This document shows positions 7,357 through 16,375 of a stretch of 21,675 nt of DNA, one piece after another (the stretch's first letter is position 1; every line of letters starts with the position of its first letter). This DNA comes from CAZVFH01 sp964626415. GTDB lineage: Bacteria > Patescibacteriota > UBA1384 > XYA2-FULL-43-10 > CAINNR01. Below the pieces are notes generated by a model that searched no databases, was not told the origin of the DNA, and was given only the letters and a program-made list of their open reading frames with translations. The position numbers and the translations under genes were made by a program. The stretch lies in assembly GCA_964626415.1 (NCBI GenBank), contig CAZVFH010000009.1, positions 1 through 21,675 of the forward strand, in the 5' to 3' direction.

Positions 7357-7371
7357 ATTAGGATTTACAAT

Positions 7372-10300
7372 ATGCGAAATGAAATGAAGTCCGCTTCTGG
7401 TGGAAAACGGATTGATGGGATCTATCGCCAGATAAAACAAAATATCTCCAAACCGGAAAACAAACGCCGGCTGACTTTGGGTTCACTGTTAACGCTGGTA
7501 TTGGCGATATTAATATTTACTGTCGTCAACATTTATCCTTCCAATCGGGTTAAAGCGACAATTGAACCGGTTGGGTCAATGGGAGCGGAGTTTGTAAATA
7601 CTGCCGAGCCGACTTTTGTTGTTGATACCGCCGGTCAAATAACTAGCGACGAAGTCAAATCATCAGTTGGTCAATTAACCGTTGATTCTTCTTCGATTTC
7701 GGCTTCTGTTACTCGGCTTGGTGAATCAGTTGAACTTCAACCGGAGATTACTACCAAAGGGTTGGAAAATAGCGATCAACTTGAAGTTAAATTAAAAAGT
7801 AATCAATTCAAGCCGGGGAAATATCAGTTAAATGTTAAATTATTTACATCTAACGGTGAACAAAATCTGACTCAAGATTTTACTTGGGGGGTGCTTGCAC
7901 TCAACCTAGATAAGTCGAGCTACAAGATTGGTGAGGAAGCGAAGATTGGCATTGGCGTTTTGGATGACATGGGAGCGACGGTTTGCGATGCCAAGGTTTG
8001 GCTGAAGATCACTGATTCTGAAGGACAGACGGCCGAGTTATCAACTTATAACAAAAGTATCGCTATCTCCAATACCTGCGCCAACGGAAATGTGACGAAT
8101 ATTCCCGATTATCAGGCGAACTACACTCCAAAAACCAACGGAACTTATCAAATAGAGTTGAAAGCGGAGACCGAAAACGGCCCCCGGGCTTTATCTGAAA
8201 GTTTTGAGGTTTTAGAAAATCCCGATTTTGTCGTCAGACGCTTTGATACCTCGATGCGAATTTTTCCACCTGCGGATTACACTGTGAATATTGAAATTTT
8301 GGCTAACAAAGATCTCTCCGGCGGCATTAAGGAAAAAGTTCCTGCGTCATTCGCGATCAATAATATTTCTAGTGGCGGAGAAATTAGTGAAAAAAGTGAA
8401 ACAACCCAGACAATTTCTTGGTCGGCCAGCTTAAAATCCGGCGAGAGTATTAAGTTATCATATCAATATGACGCGCCGGACATTAGCCCGCAATTTTATT
8501 TGCTCGGACCAATTGAAATTTGGCAACCTGTGATGGATGCCGAAGGTGGCGAGGTCAAGAATACAATCGTATTTACCGAACCGCGGCCTTGGCAAATCGC
8601 GGCGGACGCGCCTTCGACCGTGCTCGACGGAACTGAAGTCACGGGAACACAGCGGTCCGGCCAGCATAAAGTAGTCAGAACCACTAACGGCGCCAGCAGT
8701 AAAAGGACTTTTGTCCTATCTTATAGCGCCAATGAGGTCATTAATCTCTCTTATTCTGATGACCCTGAAGCGGGATCGCCTTCTTGGGTTAGCGTAGGAA
8801 CGGTGAGCACCGGAGGCAATGATGAGTCAGCTGACATGGAGTGGGACACAACCAATAATGTCCTCTACATCGTCTATGGACGTGAAGCGCCGGCAGATGC
8901 AGCGGCATCAGATGTCAATTATAAAATTGTTACGGATTTGGCCACGACGCCGGCTTTAGGCACAGAGAGAGTTGCCTTAAATGCCACCACATCTGTTAAC
9001 TTTACCCATCCGGTGATTGAAATAGGTAGTGATTCAGGCACAGCCGCGATTTTAATTTATGCTAACTACTACAATAATACGGCTGTGAATCCATCAGCGA
9101 TCTATTTAGCTTCAACAACAACTTTTAACAATGATAACCCAACATTCACCACTACTGCCAACATCAAAACTTGGACTGCAGCGGCTGTTTCGGGAATTAT
9201 CTCTATTGGCCGTGTTAATGCCGCTAAAACAGTTCTCTTTTATGATGACGGCGTGAACCTGCTGGCGACCGAGCAGCTGAACGCCACTGACGCCAACGCC
9301 ACCGCCAGCTATTGTTCGCTCGCGCAGGGAGCTTGTGCAGGCACGACCACAGTTTCTGCGGATGGTCCTATAGCTGGCAAAATGACTGGGTCAATTTATG
9401 GCAACCCGAGTTCCGATGCCATCTGGTTTTCCTGGCTTGATGCCGCTTTTGATATTAACACACGGCTTTGGACGGCTGCCGGCGGACTTGGTACCGAACT
9501 GGTGCCGGTAGCGGGAGCGGCAGTGGTTTTGGGGCCGGCCATTGTCGGCAACGCTTCTAATCTTTACTTGGTTTATCAGAAAGTGGCCGACACAACGATC
9601 ATGGTTCGCCAATCTCGTTCAATTACCGACGGTACATCTGCTTGGAGTGGTACTGAAACGACACTTGAGGATCATGCGTCGGAGAACTTAACTTATCCCT
9701 CAATTGGCGAGGTGATGAATCAAGATTATTTGGATATCACATACACCACAGCGACTAATGCCTTAGTCCGCCACATGAGTGTCTCGCTCCCCCCTCCGAT
9801 CACCGTTTCCGGTGGCTGTTTTACCAATGCTGGTGAAGGTACGCCCTGTACTGATGGCGGCGCTTCTGATCAGATTAAAGTGGCAGTCAATGGCGTCCTT
9901 GATGCCGGCTCGGACGGCACAGTTGATGGCGGCTGGACATTTACGATTAACAAACCGGCGAGCGGTGCGATTCTGGTTTTTTATCGAGATGGCGCACCCA
10001 CTGCAGCGGAAAAAGCCACCACGGTTGTCAAATACGACGGCGATGGCGGCAATGTTACCCTAGTGAAAATGTACCAATCAATGCTGGTGATTGGCGCCGA
10101 TGCCGGCTCTACTAACAGCGATCAGACGATCGCCAACTCCGACCTTGATACAACGGGGAATGGATATGAATATAGCGATGACGCGGATTCAATATATGGC
10201 GTGGATACAGGCACCTTGACCGTGGATCAAGGGGCCAACCTGACTGAAACCCTATATATTATCAGCGGCGATATCTATCAGCCGGATTCAGCCGGCGGCG

Positions 10301-13300
10301 ATACCGTTACTACTCACCATCTTTATTTTGAAGGAACATACACCACTGATAATAATGCTACTAATGTAGCTGGCGACTGGACCAATGCTGGCACTTTTAC
10401 CGCTACAACTGGCACTGTCACTTTTAACGGCTCTGCTGCCCAAACAATTATTTCAAACGGTGCCAGTTTCAATAACGTTACTTTTAATAATAGTTCAGTT
10501 GCTGACCCTAACATTAACTATACAGGCGCCCTGACTATTGGCGGCAATGTATCGTTGAGCAACACCACTAGAATCGCTTCAACCAATAACACGGCAATAA
10601 CAATTTCCGGAACAATCAACGGAATAAATATCCTATCAATTAATTCTGGAAGCGGCGCTGTGACCTTCGGCGGCATCATCGGCGGTTCAATACCAATTAC
10701 CAGCCTTACAAGTTCAGGTTCGGGTGCAATTGCCATCAATACTACTGCCATCTCTACCAGAGATGTAGCAGGCAATAATGTTTCCTTTACCGGCGCAGTC
10801 ATCTTGGGAGGTAACCTTAATATTACCACTGACAGAACCACCAACGATGGAACAATTACCTTTTCTTCCACCATCAACGGCGCTAACACTTTAACTCTCG
10901 ATAATGGTGGTGGTGCCGTTACCTTTGGCGGCATTATCGGCGGAACAACGCCAATCTCGGCTTTGACTGTTTCCGGCGCCGGTACCATTGCCATTAACAC
11001 CACCGGCATCTCTACCAGAGATGTAGCAAGCAATAATGTTTCTTTTACCGGTCCAGTCACCCTGGGAGCTAATCTCAACATCACCACTGATAACACCACC
11101 AACGATGGAACAATCAGCTTTTCTTCGACCGTTAATTCCGCTGATGCCACCGATCGAGCGCTGACTCTTGCTTCGGGAGCGGCTGACATCTCTGTTAGCG
11201 GAGCTATTGGCGCTACCTTTGATCTGGCTTCCATTGCTATTACCAGCAATGATATATCTTTGGCTAATATCGGGGGTGGAGCAGCCGGTGTAACTGGAGC
11301 GACCTCGATAACCTCAACTGATGGTGGCGATACCGGTGTTCTAACTTTAAGCGGAACAATTTATCAGACCAATGCCGCCACCTATGTTGGCGGCTCCTTG
11401 GGCGGCATCAGCATCACTGGAGCTTCCGCCGTTTTCACCACCAGTGCTGACAATATCACCTTCACCAATACGGCCACTTTGGGCGATATCAGCGCGGTTT
11501 CTGTCACTACTTCTGGTTCAGGTGCGGGGGTAGGCGACATTACCTTTGGCACAATCAGAGGCACATCAGATGAAGACATAACTTTAAATGCTTCCTCGGC
11601 TAATGCTACGGTTGGCTTAATCGGCGATGAGACTGCTAATGAAATTAATACTATTGCCATTACCGGAGCCACCATCACTTTAAATGGCAATATCTATACC
11701 TCGGATGCTGCCGGCAACACTGTTACCCTAACCGGCGCCGCGGCTTTGGCTGCGGGAGTGAATATTAATACCGATGAGACCACCAACGATGGAACAATCA
11801 GCTTTTCTTCTACTGTTAATTCCGCTGATGCCACTGACCGGGCGCTGACTCTTGCTTCGGGAGCGGCTGACATCTCTGTTAGCGGAGCTATTGGCGCCAC
11901 CTTTGATCTGGCTTCCATTACCATTACCGGCAATGACATATCTTTGGCTAACATCGGCGCTGGCGCATCGGGAGTAACAGGAGCAACTGCCATAATCGGA
12001 GATACCAACGGCACGATAATTTTAACCGGCACTATCTACAATACTGCCGGGACACAGGCCTATAATGCCGGTGGCGCCACTCGCACCATCACCTTAAACG
12101 AAATCACTGCTTTTACTACCACTGATGATACAATTGATTTTACCGGGTTAGTCAATTCCCAAACCGCGGAAAACAATGCCATTACTTTAAACGCAGGTAC
12201 TGCTCAAGTTACTTTTAATAACAATGTTGGGGCAACCCAGTCCATCGGCGTATTGACTAAGCAAGGTTCAGGAGATGTAAAATTTGGTTCTGTTACCCTC
12301 ACTTCTACCGGACTCACCCTTTTGGCCGGTACCATTAATACTGCGGCAACTGACTCGGGGGCGTGGACAGTTAATGGTACTGTAACGATTTCCGCCGGAA
12401 CATTAAAAAGCACTACCAATACTTTATCTGTAAGTGGCAATTGGTCTAACTCTGGAGCATTTACAGCGAATGGTGGAACAGTCATCTTAACCGGAGCCGG
12501 TGCCTCTACCCAGGAAATTTCTGGCGATAATACTTTTTATAATTTAACTGCTCAAGCCACTAGCGCCCGCACTTTGAAATTTGAATCCATTAAAACCCAA
12601 GCTATTACCAACACTTTGGATATGGATGGCGCCGCTGGCCAATTGATTACTTTGACGACTATCACCGGCACTACCCAATGGAAAATTAATCCTACTAATG
12701 CTACGACCGTAACTTATGTAGATGTAAACTACAGCAATAATCTTGGAGCCAGCTTATGCGCCGCTTATTCTATGTCAACCAATAATAACAACACCGCCTG
12801 GGGTATTTCTGCTGGCGCTTCTTGCAACACTGCTCCTAACGTGCCGTCTTCTTTGCTTCAGAAAAAAGTCACTGGCGGAGCGACTCTGGCGACAGGAGAT
12901 TGGACGAATGAGACCCAAGTCCAATTTACTGCCACCGCCTCTGATACTGATAATCCGGATACTCTTTATTTCTGTGTTGAAAAGGACATTCTTGCTACCG
13001 CTTTGTCATCGATTAATGGCGGGGATTTGTGCGGCTCGGGAGTTGCTTACTCCGGCACGCCGGTTACCGTATCAGTAACTATTACCGGACTTACGGACAC
13101 TGCCGAATATCATTGGCAGGCGCAAGTTAAGGATGCCGGAAGCTTATATTCATCTTTCGTCGGTTATGGCGGCAATACCGAAAATCCGCCAACAAACCCT
13201 GCGGCTCGTGACTTCGGTATTGATACCACGGCGCCGACCGGCGGGACGGTTTATGACGGAATAACTGGGGATCAGGATTGGAACGACGGGTCGCTAACTT

Positions 13301-14070
13301 CTATTTCCGGGAATTGGACCGGTTTTGACGCTTCGGCTTCAGGGCTCAATAAATATGAATATGCAATTCGCCGCAAGCCGGACGATTATTACTGGAGCGT
13401 CTGCTCTGGTGCCGGATCTTGGCAGGCGGGCGCCAACTGGTGCGACAATGCCGCGGGAACTTCATTTACGCAAAATACTCTTAATCTTCAAACCGGCGTA
13501 ATTTATTATAATTCTGTTCGAGCTACTGATAATGCCTCAAACACCGCCTCGCCGGTTAACTCCAACGGCCAGCAGGTTTCACCAACGCTTTCTTTTACAT
13601 TGAGCGGTAATACTATTACGTTTGATGATTTAAATAATAGCAACAGTTGGACCGATAGCAAAACCGGAACAGTGACCACTTCCACCAATGCTTCAGCTGG
13701 TTATAATGTTTCGGCTTATATTACCCAACTTTTAACTTCGCTTGCTTATCCTTCGCAGACGATTGCTAATTTTTATGGAACGTGGACGAATCCTGAACCT
13801 TGGCCATCAGGCACTTATGGTTTTGGTTATACTTCATCTGATACGCTGGTTCAGGGTTCTAATCGGTTTAACAGTGGCACTGAATATGCGGCTTTTTCGC
13901 AAACTGCCTCCGGCGATGTGGCGGCAGATCATACAGATGCGGTTAATGGCTCAACCGGCTCGGTCGTCAACGAACAATTTACCATTACTTATAAAGTGGC
14001 GGTTTCTACGACTCAAGCCGCTTCCGCTTACAGAACGTATGCAATTTATATTGCAACAGCCAACTATTAG
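7372..14070 (+). CDS. Giant (2232 aa) cell-surface protein with beta-helix repeats
   Basis: Residues 1-33 are basic, followed by a hydrophobic segment (about 34-57), either a signal anchor or an uncleaved signal. Ig-like beta-sandwiches follow, one with the NLDKSSYKIGEEAKIGIGV pattern (about 176-275) and another at about 284-400. A region with WVSVGTVSTGGNDESADMEW-type strands (about 404-803) may be a beta-propeller. From about 980 to 1780 come Gly/Thr/Ser/Asn-rich repeats (TNDGTISFSSTVN, GAVTFGGIIGG, DRALTLASGAADISVSG) typical of a long beta-helix. Two fibronectin-III-like domains follow (about 1824-2068). The last ~160 residues resemble the C-domains of the secreted paralogs and end in AIYIATANY. 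The protein is Cys-poor and uses Thr/Asn heavily. It is likely a filamentous adhesin or surface-layer protein, perhaps for host contact (inference). Confidence 0.9.
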   Translation: MRNEMKSASGGKRIDGIYRQIKQNISKPENKRRLTLGSLLTLVLAILIFTVVNIYPSNRVKATIEPVGSMGAEFVNTAEPTFVVDTAGQITSDEVKSSVGQLTVDSSSISASVTRLGESVELQPEITTKGLENSDQLEVKLKSNQFKPGKYQLNVKLFTSNGEQNLTQDFTWGVLALNLDKSSYKIGEEAKIGIGVLDDMGATVCDAKVWLKITDSEGQTAELSTYNKSIAISNTCANGNVTNIPDYQANYTPKTNGTYQIELKAETENGPRALSESFEVLENPDFVVRRFDTSMRIFPPADYTVNIEILANKDLSGGIKEKVPASFAINNISSGGEISEKSETTQTISWSASLKSGESIKLSYQYDAPDISPQFYLLGPIEIWQPVMDAEGGEVKNTIVFTEPRPWQIAADAPSTVLDGTEVTGTQRSGQHKVVRTTNGASSKRTFVLSYSANEVINLSYSDDPEAGSPSWVSVGTVSTGGNDESADMEWDTTNNVLYIVYGREAPADAAASDVNYKIVTDLATTPALGTERVALNATTSVNFTHPVIEIGSDSGTAAILIYANYYNNTAVNPSAIYLASTTTFNNDNPTFTTTANIKTWTAAAVSGIISIGRVNAAKTVLFYDDGVNLLATEQLNATDANATASYCSLAQGACAGTTTVSADGPIAGKMTGSIYGNPSSDAIWFSWLDAAFDINTRLWTAAGGLGTELVPVAGAAVVLGPAIVGNASNLYLVYQKVADTTIMVRQSRSITDGTSAWSGTETTLEDHASENLTYPSIGEVMNQDYLDITYTTATNALVRHMSVSLPPPITVSGGCFTNAGEGTPCTDGGASDQIKVAVNGVLDAGSDGTVDGGWTFTINKPASGAILVFYRDGAPTAAEKATTVVKYDGDGGNVTLVKMYQSMLVIGADAGSTNSDQTIANSDLDTTGNGYEYSDDADSIYGVDTGTLTVDQGANLTETLYIISGDIYQPDSAGGDTVTTHHLYFEGTYTTDNNATNVAGDWTNAGTFTATTGTVTFNGSAAQTIISNGASFNNVTFNNSSVADPNINYTGALTIGGNVSLSNTTRIASTNNTAITISGTINGINILSINSGSGAVTFGGIIGGSIPITSLTSSGSGAIAINTTAISTRDVAGNNVSFTGAVILGGNLNITTDRTTNDGTITFSSTINGANTLTLDNGGGAVTFGGIIGGTTPISALTVSGAGTIAINTTGISTRDVASNNVSFTGPVTLGANLNITTDNTTNDGTISFSSTVNSADATDRALTLASGAADISVSGAIGATFDLASIAITSNDISLANIGGGAAGVTGATSITSTDGGDTGVLTLSGTIYQTNAATYVGGSLGGISITGASAVFTTSADNITFTNTATLGDISAVSVTTSGSGAGVGDITFGTIRGTSDEDITLNASSANATVGLIGDETANEINTIAITGATITLNGNIYTSDAAGNTVTLTGAAALAAGVNINTDETTNDGTISFSSTVNSADATDRALTLASGAADISVSGAIGATFDLASITITGNDISLANIGAGASGVTGATAIIGDTNGTIILTGTIYNTAGTQAYNAGGATRTITLNEITAFTTTDDTIDFTGLVNSQTAENNAITLNAGTAQVTFNNNVGATQSIGVLTKQGSGDVKFGSVTLTSTGLTLLAGTINTAATDSGAWTVNGTVTISAGTLKSTTNTLSVSGNWSNSGAFTANGGTVILTGAGASTQEISGDNTFYNLTAQATSARTLKFESIKTQAITNTLDMDGAAGQLITLTTITGTTQWKINPTNATTVTYVDVNYSNNLGASLCAAYSMSTNNNNTAWGISAGASCNTAPNVPSSLLQKKVTGGATLATGDWTNETQVQFTATASDTDNPDTLYFCVEKDILATALSSINGGDLCGSGVAYSGTPVTVSVTITGLTDTAEYHWQAQVKDAGSLYSSFVGYGGNTENPPTNPAARDFGIDTTAPTGGTVYDGITGDQDWNDGSLTSISGNWTGFDASASGLNKYEYAIRRKPDDYYWSVCSGAGSWQAGANWCDNAAGTSFTQNTLNLQTGVIYYNSVRATDNASNTASPVNSNGQQVSPTLSFTLSGNTITFDDLNNSNSWTDSKTGTVTTSTNASAGYNVSAYITQLLTSLAYPSQTIANFYGTWTNPEPWPSGTYGFGYTSSDTLVQGSNRFNSGTEYAAFSQTASGDVAADHTDAVNGSTGSVVNEQFTITYKVAVSTTQAASAYRTYAIYIATANY
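11095..11274 (+). repeat. Beta-helix module, copy 1 (near-identical to 11779-11958)
   Basis: About 180 bp from ACCACCAACGATGG to GGCTAATATCGG recur at 11779-11958 with a 684-bp (228-codon) offset and few substitutions. Shorter repeats also occur near 10750 and 11010 (CATCTCTACCAGAGATGTAG). This indicates recent internal duplication. Confidence 0.85.
11779..11958 (+). repeat. Beta-helix module, copy 2
   Basis: Partner of 11095-11274. It encodes the same TNDGTISFSSTVNSADATDR segment followed by ALTLASGAADISVSGAIGAT. Confidence 0.85.
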
Positions 14071-14115
14071 AGTTGCTAAGCTAAATTATCTAGAGTTTGC
14101 TAAAATATAGCTATA

Positions 14116-14778
14116 ATGGGAGCTAAAAAATCTTTTACCCTTATCGAGCTTTTGATTGTTATCACCATAATCGGGGTTATTATTGGTATGATTTTTGTTG
14201 CGATAAATTCTGCTCGTTTGCGAGCAAGAGATGTCCAGCGAGCAAGTGATTTGCAAGCGTTAAAAGATGCAGTTGAAATGTATTATCGGACAACGGGACA
14301 TTACCCATCGTTGCCAAATGGTTGTGGGATGAAATTTACTTACTCTGATACTCATGAATCTTGGGTGGGTAATGATGTGAAAAATGGAATAAGCACAAAT
14401 GAAGTTGATGCATACATTAAAGTGTCCGACAGACTTAAATGTATCAAGGAAGTATATATTCAAAATTTAGCGCCGACATATATTGCAAAACTGCCAACTG
14501 ATCCAAAACCGGATTTAAAAACCGCAACTGGTGACGACGATGAAACTTGTCGAACCTGCAATCATCGGGGTTTTCTTTATTATCATTACAACACAGGGCT
14601 TGTTGACAATCCACTAGAATGTTATAAAATCTTAGTGATGAACCCCGAGTCGCCAAAACTGCCACAATTTCGAAATCTTTTTGATCCAAAGCGTGATGGT
14701 GGTGATGAATTATCGCTTCGCGACGGCACAAATCCAACTGCTTGGTCCGAGTATTCTCGCGGATGTGCGGGAAAATAA
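14116..14778 (+). CDS. Type IV pilin-like / type II secretion pseudopilin protein
   Basis: The 220-residue protein begins with a class III prepilin signal. The short leader MGAKKS is followed by FTLIELLIVITIIGVIIGMI, with Glu at +5 of the mature protein and the hydrophobic N-terminal helix used for pilin assembly. The helix continues ARDVQRASDLQALKDAVEMYY, as in PulG-like proteins, then TTGHYPSLPNGCG. Cysteines at CRTC and others could form disulfides. Position -1 is Ser instead of the usual Gly, which is unusual for prepilin peptidase sites. No other pilus genes (pilB, pilC, pilD) are in the window. It follows the giant protein by 45 bp and may be part of the same surface locus. Confidence 0.88.
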   Translation: MGAKKSFTLIELLIVITIIGVIIGMIFVAINSARLRARDVQRASDLQALKDAVEMYYRTTGHYPSLPNGCGMKFTYSDTHESWVGNDVKNGISTNEVDAYIKVSDRLKCIKEVYIQNLAPTYIAKLPTDPKPDLKTATGDDDETCRTCNHRGFLYYHYNTGLVDNPLECYKILVMNPESPKLPQFRNLFDPKRDGGDELSLRDGTNPTAWSEYSRGCAGK

Positions 14779-14794
14779 ATTGGTCTTGTAGAAT

Positions 14795-14874
14795 TGTCAT
14801 GCTGAACTTGTTTCAGCATCTCAGAAGCATTCCTGATTAGATTACTGTGATCCTGAAATAAATTCAGGATGACA
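14795..14874. repeat. REP-like palindromic pair upstream of the aminopeptidase gene
   Basis: Two 26-nt units (14795-14820 and 14849-14874) are imperfect inverted copies of each other. Each contains its own hairpin (GCTGAA...TTCAGC and CCTGAA...TTCAGG) and ends in TGTCAT or ATGACA. This is the layout of REP/BIME-like elements. It ends about 10 bp before the start codon of the next gene. Confidence 0.75.
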
Positions 14875-14884
14875 GGGGAAAATT

Positions 14885-15961
14885 ATGCCGATTGATAATC
14901 GAACTAAAAAACTAGCGAAAATTGTCGTCAACTATTCTTTGTCTGTGAAGCACGACGAAAATGTTGTCATCTCTGGCTCGATTGAAGCCAGTGATTTTGT
15001 TGTTGCGCTTTATGGAGAGATATTAAAAGTCAGCGCCCATCCAATTTTGCGCTTAACTTTGCCGGAACTTTCACACATCTTTTACAAATATGCCAAAAAT
15101 CATCATATCGAAAAATATCCCGAAATTTTTGACTACACTGTCAAAAATGCTCAAAAATATATTGGAATTGACACCGAATCGAATACTCGCGAACTTTCAT
15201 CAGCCGACCCGAAAAAATTGGCGCGGCGGGGAATAATAACTCGGCCGATTTCCGATTACATTGTTAATGAAAAATCAAAAATCCGCCGTGTCACTGTCGC
15301 TTATCCTTGCATCGCTCTGGCGCAAGAAGCCGAAATGTCACTTTCAGAATTTGAGGATTTTGTTTTTGGCGCGACAATTTTGGATTGGAAAAAACTTGGC
15401 GAAGAGATTGATAAAATTTTGCAAATATTTCGACGAGGCAAAAAGGTTCATCTTCTTGGGAAAAATGTTGACCTAAAATTTGATATCCACGGCAAAAAAG
15501 CGGTGGCCGATAATGGCGAGGAAAATATGCCCGGCGGTGAGATTTTTATGACGCCGGTTCGCGAGAGTGTTGAAGGTTTTATCAAATTTGAATATCCGGT
15601 GATCGAATCAGGAAAAGAGGTTACTGATGTTTATCTTGAATTCAAGAAGGGGAAAGTGGTGAAATTTGATGCATCGAAAAATAAAAATTTCTTAAAAGAA
15701 ATGCTTGCAACCGATAAAAATTCATCATATATCGGTGAGTTTGGAATTGGCCTAAACCCAAAAATAAAAAAGTTTACTAAAAATCTGCTCTTCGACGAGA
15801 AAATCGCTGGCACAATCCATTTGGCGCTCGGTATGGCATACAAAGAAAACGGCGGCGGCAACGATTCGGCAATCCACTGGGACATCGTCAAAGACATGCG
15901 CCATGCAAAAATAATTCTCGATGGCAAAGTCGTACAGCAAGGTGGAAAATGGAGGCTGTAA
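14885..15961 (+). CDS. Aminopeptidase, peptidase family M29
   Basis: This is a two-metal exopeptidase that removes N-terminal residues from peptides in the cytoplasm. The 358-residue protein has candidate metal or catalytic residues Glu219 (MPGGEIFMTP), Glu285 (GEFGIG), His312 (GTIHLALG), Tyr319 (AYKENGG), His331 and Asp333 (IHWD). The 66-residue Glu-Glu spacing and 7-residue His-Tyr spacing match Thermus AmpT. Length is somewhat below the usual ~400 residues. The ATG at 14885 follows AGGGGA, which directly abuts the REP-like element. It appears to be a housekeeping or peptide-scavenging enzyme, unrelated to the surface locus upstream. Confidence 0.9.
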   Translation: MPIDNRTKKLAKIVVNYSLSVKHDENVVISGSIEASDFVVALYGEILKVSAHPILRLTLPELSHIFYKYAKNHHIEKYPEIFDYTVKNAQKYIGIDTESNTRELSSADPKKLARRGIITRPISDYIVNEKSKIRRVTVAYPCIALAQEAEMSLSEFEDFVFGATILDWKKLGEEIDKILQIFRRGKKVHLLGKNVDLKFDIHGKKAVADNGEENMPGGEIFMTPVRESVEGFIKFEYPVIESGKEVTDVYLEFKKGKVVKFDASKNKNFLKEMLATDKNSSYIGEFGIGLNPKIKKFTKNLLFDEKIAGTIHLALGMAYKENGGGNDSAIHWDIVKDMRHAKIILDGKVVQQGGKWRL

Positions 15962-15994
15962 TCTAATAGTCATTTTCTTGTCAGCCGACATCCC

Positions 15995-16020
15995 GCACTT
16001 TAGCCGAAGGCTAATAGTGC
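15995..16020. repeat. Hairpin downstream of the M29 peptidase gene
   Basis: GCACT-TTAGCC pairs with GGCTAA-t-AGTGC around a GAA loop, giving 11 bp with one bulge. No T-run follows, so it is a weak candidate for 3'-end stabilisation rather than an intrinsic terminator. The rest of the 190-bp intergenic region shows nothing I can name. Confidence 0.45.
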
Positions 16021-16150
16021 GTGAATGGGGAGTGGAAGATTTAAGCCCTTGTCAAAATAATATTTTCATCAAATCAGCCCAAATCTGGTAGAAAAAATGA
16101 CTAAATTATGATAAAATATGAGTATAAAAAGAAAATAAAAGGGAAAAATA

Positions 16151-16375
16151 ATGAAATATCGCCAATCGCTTTTTTGGGATACGAAGCCGGAAAATATTGA
16201 CAAAGAAAAAAACAAGCGCTACATTATCGAGCGGGTTTTGGAGTTTGGGAGAGACGACGAGGTTCGAGCAGTGGTTAAAGAATATAGCAAAGAGGATATT
16301 CGCACTGTTGTAAATAATCCTAGGGGATTGACCCCAATAACAAAAAATCTATGGATTCATCTTCTAAAAAAATAA
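16151..16375 (+). CDS. Small DUF6922-like protein, putative antitoxin (second module)
   Basis: The 74-residue protein is paralogous to the one at 817-1071. It has an N-terminal SLFWDTKPENID, then RYIIERVLEFGRDDEVRAVV and a C-terminal NLWIHLL. The Trp/Phe-rich ends and central IIERVLEFG helix are typical of DUF6922 proteins. AAGGGA upstream serves as SD, unlike the leaderless first copy. It overlaps the nucleotidyltransferase gene by 25 bp. The antitoxin role is inferred from gene order. Confidence 0.8.
   Translation: MKYRQSLFWDTKPENIDKEKNKRYIIERVLEFGRDDEVRAVVKEYSKEDIRTVVNNPRGLTPITKNLWIHLLKK

Noticed and set aside
11095..11958. Regular repeats that might suggest a CRISPR array
   Set aside because: The repeats are long, in frame, spaced by coding sequence and encode beta-helix coils. 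There are no short uniform direct repeats with unique spacers.
10518..12032. Three long minus-strand open frames (243, 102 and 112 codons) within the giant gene
   Set aside because: They lie antisense to the Thr/Ala/Gly-rich repeats, have Val/Pro/Ala-rich low-complexity translations and no SD. They reflect codon bias of the sense strand.
15995..16020. Hairpin after the M29 gene as an intrinsic terminator
   Set aside because: No T-run follows the stem on either strand, so termination cannot be supported.
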